Origin: Anderseniella sp. Alg231-50
GTDB lineage: Bacteria > Pseudomonadota > Alphaproteobacteria > Rhizobiales > Aestuariivirgaceae
DNA: 64,000 bases
Direction of reading: 5' to 3'
Assembly (NCBI RefSeq): GCF_900149695.1
Contig: NZ_LT703003.1
Coordinates: forward strand, 1,116,001-1,180,000
Shown here: in pieces, positions 42,245-51,038 of the stretch
How positions within the stretch are numbered: the stretch's first letter is position 1
Layout of the letters: each line of letters begins with the position of its first letter
Program-made: the position numbers and the translations under genes
Notes under the pieces: generated by a model
The model's database searches: none
What the model was told of the DNA's origin: nothing
The model's input: the letters and a program-made list of their open reading frames with translations, nothing else

Positions 42245-42557
42245 CTGACCGGTTATCAGGTCCCATGGCCGGTTGAAGACATCGAGAAGGCAGCCCTTGA
42301 ACAGGGCTGCCTTTGTGCTTTGATGTCATGACACGTAGTCGGCATGAGATCTGGTTGCTGTACAAGGTTCGAAGCGGGATGCGCATCTTGTGTTCAGTGA
42401 ACACGTTGCTTGGCCTGTTGCTGGGCAACATGGTTTCGGTGAAGCCAAGCGGTTGCCGTAACATGTTGAACGCATTCCAATTTCTTGTTTATGCATGTCT
42501 TCGATCGCAAAACCGCACATAGCTTTGCGAGACATGCCATAGCTGAGGCGCTGTTTC
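42245..42557. other. Spacer with terminator between YkuD and isomerase genes
   Basis: Apart from the terminator at 42287-42313 I see no gene. A minus-strand frame of about 110 codons (42326-42658) overlaps the isomerase start and has many scattered cysteines but no ribosome site at a workable distance. Confidence 0.45.
42287..42313 (+). terminator. Intrinsic terminator after L,D-transpeptidase gene
   Basis: Perfect 10-bp stem AAGGCAGCCC / GGGCTGCCTT with a 7-nt loop, then TGTGCTTTG. Confidence 0.82.
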
Positions 42558-43163
42558 ATGACTTCCTCTGAACTGGAGTTCTGGTTTGATTTTGCCAGTC
42601 CGTATGCGTATCTGTCGGCCGGGCGGCTTGAAGACTGGATGAATTCGGCCGGTATCAAGGTTCGCTGGATGCCGTTCCTGCTTGGCCCTGTTTTTCAGAA
42701 ACACGGCTGGTCGACATCGCCGTTCAACCTGTATCCGCTCAAGGGCAAGTACATGTGGCGCGATGTCGAGCGACTGTGCAAACGCCATAATCTCTGTTTC
42801 AACCGGCCGGACGAGTTTCCGCAGCATAGCCTGCTTGCCACCAGGGTGGCGATGGTCGGGCGTGACGAGGACTGGCTGCCGGCATTCTGCAGGCGGGTTT
42901 TTCACAAGGAATTCGGTCTCGGCCAGGACATTTCCGACAGGCAAACCGTTCTCAATGTGCTCGAAGGACTTGTCGACAATCCCGCCTACTGGGTGAAGCG
43001 CGCCGTGACGGTCAAGAACAAGAAGGCGCTTGTCGAGCGCGGTGTGGAAGCCGAACGCAAGGGCATTTTCGGAGCGCCTACATTCATTACTCCCGATGGT
43101 GAATTGTTCTGGGGTGACGACAGGCTGGAACAGGCGATCGAGTGGATCCTGAGGCGGCGGTAA
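42558..43163 (+). CDS. 2-hydroxychromene-2-carboxylate isomerase family (DsbA-like fold)
   Basis: 201 residues. The N-terminal LEFWFDFASPYAYLSAGRLEDWM and the Ser-Pro pair are the hallmark of the HCCA isomerase/GST-kappa branch of DsbA-like proteins. FGAPTFITPDGELFWGDDRL is the cis-Pro and substrate-binding C-terminal motif. Known members isomerise HCCA in naphthalene catabolism or use glutathione; no catabolic neighbours are present here, so the substrate is open. Convergent with rlmN. Confidence 0.9.
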   Translation: MTSSELEFWFDFASPYAYLSAGRLEDWMNSAGIKVRWMPFLLGPVFQKHGWSTSPFNLYPLKGKYMWRDVERLCKRHNLCFNRPDEFPQHSLLATRVAMVGRDEDWLPAFCRRVFHKEFGLGQDISDRQTVLNVLEGLVDNPAYWVKRAVTVKNKKALVERGVEAERKGIFGAPTFITPDGELFWGDDRLEQAIEWILRRR

Positions 43164-43175
43164 TGCCGGCCCGGA

Positions 43176-44393
43176 CTAGTTGGCCGCTGCCTTGAGGGCG
43201 TCGCGCTCGGATTTCTTCAGTCTCTGCGAGGCTGACTTGAGCTGGCCGCAGGCGGCAAGAATATCACGCCCGCGCGGTGTGCGCACGGGGCTGGCATAAC
43301 CGGCCTTGAGCACGATACGCGCGAACACTTCAATCTGTTCCCAGTCCGAGCACTCATAGTCGGTCCCGGGCCATGGATTGAACGGTATCAGATTGACCTT
43401 GGCTGGGATGCCTTTCAGCAGCTGAACCAGCCGGCGGGCATCTTCCGCGGTGTCGTTGACCCCCTTGATCATCACATACTCGAATGTAATGCGCCTGGCA
43501 TTGGACAGGCCGGGATAGTTGCGGCAGGCGTCCAGCAGCTGGCTGATCGGATATTTCTTGTTGAGCGGCACCAGTTCATTGCGGATCTGATCCGTCGTGC
43601 CGTGCAGCGAAATGGCCAGCATGGTGCCGATCTCGTCTCCGGCGCGGACGATTTCCGGCACCACTCCCGACGTGGACAGGGTAATCCTGCGCTTGGAAAC
43701 GGAAAGTCCCTCGCCGTGGGAAATCACGTCCACCGCGTCCCGTACATTGTCGAAATTGTACAAGGGTTCACCCATGCCCATGAGAACCACATTGGTAATG
43801 AAACGGCCGCTGGCAGGCGCATTCTCTGCATCTTCAATCAGGTGCGGCCATTCTCCGAGACGGTCGCGGGCCACCAGTATCTGCCCGGCGATCTCGCCCG
43901 CCGTCAGGTTCCTGACCAGCGTCTGGGTGCCGGTATGGCAAAACGTGCAGGTAAGCGTGCAGCCGACCTGGCTGGAAATACACAAGGTCCCGCGGTCTTC
44001 CTCGGGGATGTAAACCGTTTCAATCTCGTGCCGGCGGCCCAGGTCATCGGCAGGTAGCCGCAACAGCCATTTCCGGGTGCCGTCGCTGGATATCTGCTCG
44101 GTGACAATCTCGAGCCGTGAAATGTCGAACATATGCGCCAGGTCGCTGCGCAACTCTTTTGAAATGCTCGTCATGTCGGCAAATTCACTGGCGCCACGGA
44201 CATAGAGCCAGTTCCACAACTGGGACGCCCGCATGCGCAGCTGCTTCTCCGGGATGGCGGTTTCCGACAGTGCCTGCAGCAGATCGTGCTGGGTCAGACC
44301 AATGAGCGGTTTGCGGGCGGGCAGCCCCATGACAGGCGTGCCGTCAGCGGCAGCGTTTGTTGCGCGATGATCTATGTCCAGCGATATACTCAT
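43176..44393 (-). CDS. rlmN: Dual-specificity 23S rRNA/tRNA adenine-C2 methyltransferase RlmN
   Basis: 405 residues from ATG 44393 ([13 protein letters not shown]); an upstream start at 44450 is unlikely. Radical SAM core with CTLTCTFC (CxxxCxxC), preceded by [10 protein letters not shown], and [29 protein letters not shown] and [23 protein letters not shown] follow, with the methyl-carrying Cys in the C-terminal [11 protein letters not shown]. Methylates A2503 of 23S rRNA and A37 of tRNAs. Confidence 0.95.
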   Translation of the reverse strand: MSISLDIDHRATNAAADGTPVMGLPARKPLIGLTQHDLLQALSETAIPEKQLRMRASQLWNWLYVRGASEFADMTSISKELRSDLAHMFDISRLEIVTEQISSDGTRKWLLRLPADDLGRRHEIETVYIPEEDRGTLCISSQVGCTLTCTFCHTGTQTLVRNLTAGEIAGQILVARDRLGEWPHLIEDAENAPASGRFITNVVLMGMGEPLYNFDNVRDAVDVISHGEGLSVSKRRITLSTSGVVPEIVRAGDEIGTMLAISLHGTTDQIRNELVPLNKKYPISQLLDACRNYPGLSNARRITFEYVMIKGVNDTAEDARRLVQLLKGIPAKVNLIPFNPWPGTDYECSDWEQIEVFARIVLKAGYASPVRTPRGRDILAACGQLKSASQRLKKSERDALKAAAN

Positions 44394-44489
44394 GGCGCGG
44401 GTCAATAGCACATACCGATGACGGGCGCGAGACCCTGCAGCGGGTTTCACGTAAGCGGCGATTGCTGTGCCAGCGCCTTACAACAATAC

Positions 44490-44505
44490 GGGTTCAGGTG
44501 AACCC
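44490..44505. repeat. Degenerate copy of the GGGTTCA-TGAACCC palindrome
   Basis: GGGTTCA-GG-TGAACCC followed by ATAAA, matching the core of the palindrome at 48902-48921. The following bases (GCGCTTTGACAGCAACCAG) also resemble the sequence after that element, so both belong to one family. Confidence 0.55.
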
Positions 44506-44539
44506 ATAAAACAGGTCCGGCGCTTTGACAGCAACCAGC

Positions 44540-45067
44540 CTATTTGCAGATGCTGTCGATCTTGCCCATGGCAGCGGTAATGCCGGACAGGGAATAGCGG
44601 TCGGTGGTTTTGGTGCCGCGCGACGAAGTGCCGGTCACCACCATGGATTTGCCAGCCTTCATGGCTGCCACAATCTTGCGGTCAACCGATCCGGATTCTG
44701 CCCAGGCTCCGTCACCGTTTGTGAACAGTGTCAGCTCGTTGCCGTCAATGTCGACCTTGGCCATGCTGCCGGACTTGAACTTGTACCCGATGATGGTCGA
44801 AACCTCGGATCTGACCTTGTCCTTGGGGCGATGCTGGACCAGGAAGAAGACCTTGTCGCGCCGGACATTCTTCGGTTCTGAGTCCTTGGGCTGCGAGACG
44901 ACATAGCAAACCTGGCCGCCGCCGGCCTTGTAGGAGTAAGCCGACCAGTCATTGAACTCTTCAATGAACTTCGGATCCTCGGCGAGTGCCGGACTTAACA
45001 TAAGGCCGCACATGGCACCGGAAATAGCCAGCATAGTGGAATTTTTAAAAAAACTGCTCTGCAACAT
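44540..45067 (-). CDS. ialB: Invasion-associated locus B (IalB) family protein
   Basis: 175 residues from ATG 45067, with AAGG 6 nt upstream; ATG 45079 in the same frame is the alternative start. The signal peptide AISGAMCGLMLSPALA is followed by the IalB domain: WSAYSYKAGGGQVCYVVSQPKDS, RRDKVFFLVQHRPKD, and VVTGTSSRGTKTTDRYSLSGITAAM. Periplasmic or membrane-associated; related to the Bartonella factor for erythrocyte invasion but widespread in free-living Hyphomicrobiales, where its role is unknown. Confidence 0.9.
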   Translation of the reverse strand: MLQSSFFKNSTMLAISGAMCGLMLSPALAEDPKFIEEFNDWSAYSYKAGGGQVCYVVSQPKDSEPKNVRRDKVFFLVQHRPKDKVRSEVSTIIGYKFKSGSMAKVDIDGNELTLFTNGDGAWAESGSVDRKIVAAMKAGKSMVVTGTSSRGTKTTDRYSLSGITAAMGKIDSICK

Positions 45068-45288
45068 GTTTACCTTCATGGATTCGAAATGCCTCGTCGT
45101 CCGTTCTCGCAGCTTGACGAACTGCGCACAACCTGCCGTAACCTAAATGCAAAATTTGGAAATTTCCAGCACTGACCGTCAATGACTTCACAACTGCTTG
45201 GCAAATTGGACAGTAATTTGGCAGCTGGCATCCGGCAATGAAATTGTAATGTAACCGAACTCGACGAAACCACTATGAGAGAGACCCG

Positions 45289-46263
45289 ATGAAAGCTGTT
45301 CTGTGTACGCAATTTGGAGGCCCGGAAACCCTTGAAGTGGCCGATATCGAAAGCCCCGTTGCCGGACCCGGAGAAGTTGTTGTTGCCGTCAGGGCTGCGG
45401 GACTGAACTTTTTCGATACGCTGATCATTCAGAACAAGTACCAGTTCAAACCCGACCTGCCGTTCTCTCCGGGAGCCGAGATTGCCGGTGAGGTGAAATC
45501 CCTCGGCGATGGTGTTGAGGGCCTTAAGGTCGGCGACCGGGTCATGGCCTATTCGGTGTGGGGTGGAGTGCGGGCTGAGATCGCGATCTCACAGGAAGCC
45601 GTTATTCCGATGCCGGACGCGCTTGATTTCGTTACCGCCGCTGGTCTCATCGTTACTTACGGTACCTCGCTGCACGCACTGAAGGACCGTGCCGACATGC
45701 AGCCGGGCGAGACACTTGCCGTGCTGGGCGCATCAGGTGGTGTCGGGCAGGCGGCGGTTGAGATCGGCAAGGCCATGGGCGCAAGGGTGATCGCGTGTGC
45801 CTCGTCCGACGACAAGCTTGAATTCTGCCGCGGGCTCGGTGCGGACGAGACGCTGAATTACTCGGATGAAGACCTGAAAGTCCGCCTGAAGGAATTGACC
45901 GGCGGCAGCGGCGTCGACGTGATCTATGATCCCGTCGGAGCAGAGCTGGCCGAACCTGCCCTGCGGGCAATTGGCTGGAAGGGCCGGTTCCTGGTGGTGG
46001 GCTTTGCCGGTGGCGGTATTCCAAAAATTCCGCTGAACCTCGCCTTGTTGAAGGGTTGCCAGATTGTCGGCGTCTTCTGGGGCGATCACCTGGTACGCGA
46101 GCCTGACCGGCACCGGGCAAACATGTCGCAACTCCTGGACTGGGTCGTGGACGGAAAAATCAAGCCGCACATTCACAAGGTCTATCCGCTTGAGGAAACC
46201 AGTGATGCCCTAATGGCGATCGCCCGGCGCGAAGTGCGCGGCAAGGTGATCGTGACGCCGTAA
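45289..46263 (+). CDS. Zinc-independent NADPH:quinone oxidoreductase (MDR family)
   Basis: 324 residues. N-terminal MKAVLCTQFGGPETLEVADIESPVAGPGEVVV, then AAGLNFFDTLIIQNKYQFKPDLPFSPGAEIAGEV and the NADP motif VLGASGGVGQAAVEIGKAMGARVIAC. The structural and catalytic zinc ligands of alcohol dehydrogenases are absent. Reduces quinones or enoyl compounds; the cytosolic physiological substrate is unknown. Isolated gene with its own 220-bp upstream region, convergent with the LysR gene. Confidence 0.92.
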   Translation: MKAVLCTQFGGPETLEVADIESPVAGPGEVVVAVRAAGLNFFDTLIIQNKYQFKPDLPFSPGAEIAGEVKSLGDGVEGLKVGDRVMAYSVWGGVRAEIAISQEAVIPMPDALDFVTAAGLIVTYGTSLHALKDRADMQPGETLAVLGASGGVGQAAVEIGKAMGARVIACASSDDKLEFCRGLGADETLNYSDEDLKVRLKELTGGSGVDVIYDPVGAELAEPALRAIGWKGRFLVVGFAGGGIPKIPLNLALLKGCQIVGVFWGDHLVREPDRHRANMSQLLDWVVDGKIKPHIHKVYPLEETSDALMAIARREVRGKVIVTP

Positions 46264-46314
46264 GATTACGGTTATGAGGCTCATGAAGGCAGGTCTGCGC
46301 AGCGTGACCAGCCT

Positions 46315-47181
46315 CTAGACAACCTGTTTCAGCCAATCTGCAAAGGCCTCCACATCCGGGTTGGAGGCGGCGTCGGAAGGATAGGCCAGATAGTAACCGA
46401 AGTCGGAAAGCTCGACGTCGGACAAGCGGTGAAGTCGGCCGGCCTCGATTTCGGTTTCCACCAGCGCGTCATTGAGCGCCACGCCCTGGCCGTCGATCAC
46501 CGCCTGTACCCGGACATTGGGATCCGGGATGATCAGGGTGTCGGTGCGGCGCATATAAGCCAGGCCGGCGGCCTCGAACCACTGTGACCAGGCGGTGCTG
46601 TCTTCCCGGTCACGCAGCAGCGTGTAGTTTTCAAACGCGGCCTCCAGACCCAGTTCGCGGACCTGGCTGAGTGCATCGGCATCTCCGCACGGCCAGGCCG
46701 GACAGGTAAACAGTTTCTCGATCCTGACGTCGCTCCAGGCGCCGTTGCCCCAGCGGATGGCAAGGTCCACGCCTTCTGCCTTGAGGTTATGCAGATCAAT
46801 CATCGGCTGCACGCGCAAACGGATGTCGGGATGCGCGCGCATGAAGTCCATCAGCCGGGGAGACAGCCAGCGCGACGCGAAGTAGGTCGTTACGCCAATG
46901 GTCAATGTGCGTGACTTCGACAGCTGCAGTTCGCTGATTTTTTTCTCCACGCCTTCAAACGCCGACTGCGTTGCCGCCAGTAGATCGCGGCCTTTTGGTG
47001 TGAGCGAGATGCCGCGCGGCAGGCGCTTGAACAGGTCAAACCCCAACACTGCTTCCAGTTGCCTGATCTGGTGGCTGACGGCTCCCTTGGTCAAGTGCAG
47101 TTCTTCTGCAGCGGAAGAAAAGCTGCCGTGTTCTGCCACGATGTTGAAGACGCGCAGGTTGTCGAAATGCCGGAACCTCAT
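46315..47181 (-). CDS. LysR family transcriptional regulator (GcvA-like)
   Basis: 288 residues from ATG 47181. N-terminal winged HTH: LRVFNIVAEHGSFSSAAEELHLTKGAVSHQIRQLEAVLGFDLFKRLPRGISLTPKG, with the GAVSHQI recognition helix of the GcvA subgroup. A periplasmic-binding-like effector domain follows, with LAIRWGNGAWSD. Divergent from the GcvT-like gene across 182 bp, so probably controls it, with a one-carbon or glycine-type ligand plausible (inference). Confidence 0.9.
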   Translation of the reverse strand: MRFRHFDNLRVFNIVAEHGSFSSAAEELHLTKGAVSHQIRQLEAVLGFDLFKRLPRGISLTPKGRDLLAATQSAFEGVEKKISELQLSKSRTLTIGVTTYFASRWLSPRLMDFMRAHPDIRLRVQPMIDLHNLKAEGVDLAIRWGNGAWSDVRIEKLFTCPAWPCGDADALSQVRELGLEAAFENYTLLRDREDSTAWSQWFEAAGLAYMRRTDTLIIPDPNVRVQAVIDGQGVALNDALVETEIEAGRLHRLSDVELSDFGYYLAYPSDAASNPDVEAFADWLKQVV

Positions 47182-47363
47182 TGCCAACGTATAATTCTGT
47201 TAGCCGCTCAGTGCAAAACTATTCGATTTTCAGATGGATTTTCCGGAGAGAAACTGTCAATCGGCGTTGTTTGACTGGTTGATGCTCGATTTTGGGATCA
47301 GCCTGGTTGGACGCAGATATGGCCAGGCCGGGCGAACAGGATGAAACGAAATCGGAGATACCA

Positions 47364-48461
47364 ATGACTGAAGAACTCAGCCGCACGTCTGCTCTTGCAT
47401 CACGTCATACTGCCCTTGGCTCGGGTCTCGAGGATTGGAACGGCATGGGGACCGCGTGGACCTACAACACAGACCCGAATGACGAGCACGATGCGGTGCG
47501 CGAACGCGCCGGCATGTTCGACATGTCGCCGCTGAAAAAGGTCATGGTTTCCGGCGCCGATGCGGCGGTGGTCCTGGACCATCTTACCACCCGTGACATG
47601 AGCCGCGTCGGAGAAGGCGAGGCGGCCTATCTGTCGGTGCTTACTGATGCCGGCACCATGGCCGACGATGCAATCGTCTACAACAACGGTGGCGGTGAAT
47701 GGATGATTGTGCACGGCTCCGGCGATACGATGAGCCTGCTGGAAGCTTCGGCGGCCGGTAAATCCGTCACCGTGCAGTTTACCGATGACCTGCATGACCT
47801 GTCGGTGCAGGGTCCCGGTGCGTTGCGAATTCTGGATGCCCACTGCAGTGCCGGGCTGGAAAGTCTGGCTTACTTCCAACACATTGCAACAGATCTGTTT
47901 GATCATCCGTGCCGCATTTCGCGCACCGGGTATTCCGGTGAGCGGGGTTATGAAATTTTTGCCGATGCAGCCGTCATCGGCGACATCTGGGACCGGTTGG
48001 CTGAAGCCGGTGTGATGCCGTGTTCCTTTACGGCCCTGGACAAGGTTCGCATTGAGGCGGGACTATTGTTTTACGGGTATGACATGACCACCGATCACAC
48101 GCCTTACGAAGTGGGTCTGGGCTTCACCGTCAGCAAGTCAAAAACCGGATACCGGGGATGTGAAGCGCTGGCTGGCGCCAAGGGCGGCGAGAAAGTCAAC
48201 AATGTCTGCCTGGTGATCGATCATGATGACATGGTCAATGGAGGCGAGGAGCTGACTGCGGATGGCTCGGTGGCCGGCGTCGTCAACAGCCCGTGCTTTT
48301 CGCACCGGCTGGACAAGTCACTGGCCCTGGCCCACGTCGCGCCGGGCGCTGCACAGCCCGGTACGAAGCTGGGCGTGGCGGGCGGTGATATCGACACGAC
48401 CGCAACCGTGGTTGCCATGCCGATCTACGACCCTGAAAAGCAGCGGACCCATCAAGGCTGA
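47364..48461 (+). CDS. GcvT-like folate-dependent aminomethyltransferase/demethylase
   Basis: 365 residues from ATG 47364 with CGGAGA upstream. The folate-binding GcvT fold shows DAVRERAGMFDMSPLKKVMVSGADA, YLSVLTDAGTMADDAIVY, HDLSVQGPGALRILD, RTGYSGERGYEIFA and the C-terminal GCEALAG. Complete glycine-cleavage partners (gcvH, gcvP) are not in the window, so this is probably a stand-alone demethylase of the GcvT family acting on a methylated amine or sulfonium compound. Which one (sarcosine, dimethylglycine, DMSP) cannot be read from the sequence. Confidence 0.85.
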   Translation: MTEELSRTSALASRHTALGSGLEDWNGMGTAWTYNTDPNDEHDAVRERAGMFDMSPLKKVMVSGADAAVVLDHLTTRDMSRVGEGEAAYLSVLTDAGTMADDAIVYNNGGGEWMIVHGSGDTMSLLEASAAGKSVTVQFTDDLHDLSVQGPGALRILDAHCSAGLESLAYFQHIATDLFDHPCRISRTGYSGERGYEIFADAAVIGDIWDRLAEAGVMPCSFTALDKVRIEAGLLFYGYDMTTDHTPYEVGLGFTVSKSKTGYRGCEALAGAKGGEKVNNVCLVIDHDDMVNGGEELTADGSVAGVVNSPCFSHRLDKSLALAHVAPGAAQPGTKLGVAGGDIDTTATVVAMPIYDPEKQRTHQG

Positions 48462-48466
48462 TTACG

Positions 48467-48868
48467 CTATTCGCTGGTTTTTGCTTCGGCGCGCAGTTTT
48501 TCAACCGTTTCCCTGGCGCGTTCAAGGTGGGCGTCGGTTACGTGTGAGCGGATCAGGCCGAAAGCCGTCAGCAGTACCGTCATGTCATCGGTAAACCCGA
48601 AGCCCAGAATGAAATCGGGAACCACATCGAACGGCATCACGAAATAGGCCAGTGCGGCCAGCAGCATGGCCTTGGTGCGAAACGGGGTGGCGGGGTCAAA
48701 CGCGGCATAGTAGGCGGCCACGACCTGATCTGCCAGCGGCACGCGGGCAAGATTGCGTTTCAGCTTGGACCAGAAGCCCTTGCGAACGGTTTCTTCATTG
48801 CGATCATATGTGCCCGGCATGAGGATATCATCGCCCTCAATGTCCGGATATTGCTGTTGTTCAGTCAC
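48467..48868 (-). CDS. YkvA family protein (DUF1232)
   Basis: 133 residues. DUF1232 signature MLLAALAYFVMPFDVVPDFILGFGFTDDMTVLLTAFG, with two short hydrophobic segments, follows an acidic N-terminus. Small membrane-associated protein of unknown function. Ends 6 bp from the GcvT-like stop (convergent). Its upstream side is occupied by the CTAGAGCA palindrome pair. Confidence 0.87.
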   Translation of the reverse strand: MTEQQQYPDIEGDDILMPGTYDRNEETVRKGFWSKLKRNLARVPLADQVVAAYYAAFDPATPFRTKAMLLAALAYFVMPFDVVPDFILGFGFTDDMTVLLTAFGLIRSHVTDAHLERARETVEKLRAEAKTSE

Positions 48869-48891
48869 GATCCACTCCCCCGGTGTTGAAA

Positions 48892-48934
48892 CTAGAGCAA
48901 CATGGGTTCAATTGAACCCATAAAGTTGCTCTAG
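48892..48934. repeat. CTAGAGCAAC palindromic repeat
   Basis: A perfect 20-bp palindrome ATGGGTTCAATTGAACCCAT (48902-48921) is flanked by CTAGAGCAAC (48892-48901) and its complement GTTGCTCTAG (48925-48934). Near-perfect 43-bp inverted repeat, able to form a strong hairpin 24 bp upstream of the YkvA gene start. Similar intergenic palindromes are widespread in Hyphomicrobiales genomes. Confidence 0.75.
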
Positions 48935-48946
48935 CACTTTGAAAGC

Positions 48947-48995
48947 GATCAGTTTTATGGTTTTTGATTGTTTCAATCAAAAAATCATACTGATC
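48947..48995. repeat. Second adjoining inverted repeat
   Basis: Inner stem TTTTTGATTG (48961-48970) / CAATCAAAAA (48974-48983), interrupted outer arms with GATCAGT (48947-48953) / ACTGATC (48989-48995). Ends in TGATCTAG at 48998, so 48892-48998 starts and ends with CTAG like the MITE at 37.5 kb. It lies between the YkvA gene and the SDR at 49078. Confidence 0.65.
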
Positions 48996-49077
48996 TAGGT
49001 GCTGACTTGCATATGGAAACTGCCAGGTCAGGTTACAAGATATCGCGGCAGGCTGCGTAATTGAGGAAGGAAGCGGA

Positions 49078-49863
49078 ATGAATATTGTTGAGGGCATGGC
49101 GGCCGTTGTAACAGGCGGCGCATCGGGCCTTGGTGAGGCAACTGCAAGGGCGCTGGCTGCCGCAGGCGCCAGGGTCTCGGTATTCGATATGAACGCCGAA
49201 CGCGGTGAACAGGTTGCCTCCGACATTGCCGGGGTTTTCGTGAAGGCGGATGTGACATCCGACGACAATGTTGCCGCCGGCCTTGAAGAAGCCCGCGCCG
49301 CCCATGGCCAGGAACGGGTGCTGGTCAATTGTGCCGGTATTGCCATTGGAGAGAAAACTGCGGCCATCGACAAGAAGACCGGCGAAGCGAGGTTTCACGC
49401 GCTGGCCAGCTTCCAGAAAACCATTGCCGTGAATCTCATCGGCACTTTCAACATGATTTCCAAATGTGCCGCCGGCATGATCGCCAGCGAACCGGTAACA
49501 GATGACGGCGGGCGCGGGGTGATTATCAACACGGCCTCAATTGCCGGTACCGACGGTCAGATCGGGCAGGTTGCCTATGCGGCTTCCAAGGGCGGTGTCA
49601 TCGGTCTGACACTGCCGGTTGCGCGCGATCTGATGCGGGACGGAGTGCGGTGCTGCACCATCATGCCCGGCCTGTTCCACACACCGATGGTTGCCGGATT
49701 GCCGGAAGAGGTGCGCGCAGCCCTTGCCGCCAATGTGCCGTTTCCGGCGCGGCTGGGAGACGCGTCAGAGTACGCAAAGCTGGCCCTGGCCATCGTCGAC
49801 AATGACATGCTGAACGGTGAGTGTATCAGGCTCGACGGCGCACTGCGCATGGCGCCGCGCTAG
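49078..49863 (+). CDS. SDR oxidoreductase, 3-hydroxyacyl-CoA dehydrogenase type 2-like
   Basis: 261 residues. Rossmann motif AAVVTGGASGLGEATARAL, VLVNCAGIAIGEKT, IINTASIAGTDGQIGQVAYAASKGGVIGLTLPVARDL, then MPGLFHTPM. The spacing and GTDGQIGQ insert match the human HSD17B10/3-hydroxy-2-methylbutyryl-CoA dehydrogenase group, a step in branched-chain fatty-acid and isoleucine oxidation. Consistent with the nearby acyl-CoA dehydrogenase gene. Confidence 0.87.
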   Translation: MNIVEGMAAVVTGGASGLGEATARALAAAGARVSVFDMNAERGEQVASDIAGVFVKADVTSDDNVAAGLEEARAAHGQERVLVNCAGIAIGEKTAAIDKKTGEARFHALASFQKTIAVNLIGTFNMISKCAAGMIASEPVTDDGGRGVIINTASIAGTDGQIGQVAYAASKGGVIGLTLPVARDLMRDGVRCCTIMPGLFHTPMVAGLPEEVRAALAANVPFPARLGDASEYAKLALAIVDNDMLNGECIRLDGALRMAPR

Positions 49864-49877
49864 ATTGGTCTGATGAT

Positions 49878-50066
49878 CTATCTGCCTGTGATGTAAATCA
49901 CGCCCATGATGACGATAACGGCCACAAACTGCAGCAGTACACGGGCCCGCATCAGTTTTTGCGACGTGTTGCTGTCACCCCCGCGCATCATGTTGAGCAG
50001 CCCGAGACCGAGAACAACGGCAACTGCAAATACGGAAATCGGAACCAGATAATCGACGAACGACAT
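49878..50066 (-). CDS. HIG1-domain twin-transmembrane protein
   Basis: 62 residues from ATG 50066, with GAGAGG 5 nt upstream; the longer frame to 50132 has no support. Two membrane helices (PISVFAVAVVLGLGLLNMM and VLLQFVAVIVIMGVIYI) are joined by RGGDSNTSQKLMRARV, the HIG1 (hypoxia-induced protein) loop pattern. In alphaproteobacteria and mitochondria this group associates with cytochrome oxidase assembly. Convergent with the SDR at 49078-49863. Confidence 0.8.
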   Translation of the reverse strand: MSFVDYLVPISVFAVAVVLGLGLLNMMRGGDSNTSQKLMRARVLLQFVAVIVIMGVIYITGR

Positions 50067-50141
50067 GATGCCTCTCGGGCTTGCTCCCGCCGCACTGGTT
50101 TGTGCATCCGGAGCGCCAGATTGAAGGGACAAACCCTTGGT

Positions 50142-51032
50142 TTACGATGACCTGAGAGCCAGTTTTTCCTGCCAGCGGTCAGGTAGAAGCCGGCGGGCCA
50201 GCGCCGCCATCCTGGTCGTATAGGTAACATGATAATGCGGTTTGGGGTTGGCGCTTTCCGTCGCATGTATCAGGCAATCCAGGACCGCGTCAGGACCGAG
50301 CCGGTATTGCGGCAGCAATCCGTTTCCTGTGCTTTTCCGCGACTCTTCGGGCGTTTCCAGCGGGGCCGGTTCAGCACCTGCTGTGGCTTCCAGTTCCGCA
50401 ATGCGTTTTGCATAGAGCGCATGATGGCGTGAACCGGCCGTATCGACTTTGTCGCGCAGGGCATTGAGGGCATGCAGCGTGAAGCGCGAGCGTATCGGAC
50501 CGGGCAGAATGGAGCTGACCTTGATACCGGAACCGTGCAGTTCGAGCCGGAGTGTGTCGGTGAGACCCTCCAGCGCGAACTTCGAAGCATTGTAGGCGCC
50601 CCGATAAGGCGCGGCGATGATACCGAGCACCGAGGAACACTGCACGATACGCCCTGAACCGCGGTCCCGCATGGCCGGGATCAGGCGGGTTGTCAGGTCA
50701 TGCCAGCCAAAGAAGTTTGCCTCGAACTGTTCACGCAGAACTCCGACACTGAGGTCTTCAACCAGACCCGGCTGCCCGTAGGCACCGTTGTTGAACACTG
50801 CGTCGAGCTTGCCGTCGGCAAGCTTCAGCGCCTGTTGCGCGCAGGCTGCGATTGAAGAGGCATCAGTGTAGTCGAGCTGAAGCACTTCGAGGCCCTTCGT
50901 CTTGAGCATTGCGATGTCATCGGGCTTGCGTGCGGTGGCAATCACCCGCCAGCCGCGCTGCTGCATGCCGATCGCACAGGTGTAGCCGATGCCGGACGAA
51001 CATCCGGTGATGAGGATGGTACGCGCCGTCAT
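50142..51032 (-). CDS. SDR family oxidoreductase
   Basis: 296 residues. TARTILITGCSSGIGYTCAIGM, VFNNGAYGQPG, catalytic Ser in IVQCSSVLGIIAAPYRGAYNASKFALEGL and PGPIRSRF. The 50-residue extension at the C-terminus, rich in His/Pro/Lys (NPKPHYHVTYTTRM), is typical of the retinol/steroid dehydrogenase-like SDRs. Substrate unknown. It lies 6 bp downstream of the acyl-CoA dehydrogenase gene on the same strand. Confidence 0.88.
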   Translation of the reverse strand: MTARTILITGCSSGIGYTCAIGMQQRGWRVIATARKPDDIAMLKTKGLEVLQLDYTDASSIAACAQQALKLADGKLDAVFNNGAYGQPGLVEDLSVGVLREQFEANFFGWHDLTTRLIPAMRDRGSGRIVQCSSVLGIIAAPYRGAYNASKFALEGLTDTLRLELHGSGIKVSSILPGPIRSRFTLHALNALRDKVDTAGSRHHALYAKRIAELEATAGAEPAPLETPEESRKSTGNGLLPQYRLGPDAVLDCLIHATESANPKPHYHVTYTTRMAALARRLLPDRWQEKLALRSS

Positions 51033-51038
51033 GTGAGA

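Noticed and set aside
42326-42658. 110-codon Cys-rich minus-strand frame upstream of the isomerase gene
   Set aside because: It overlaps the start of a well-supported gene and its ribosome-like sequence lies too close to the ATG.
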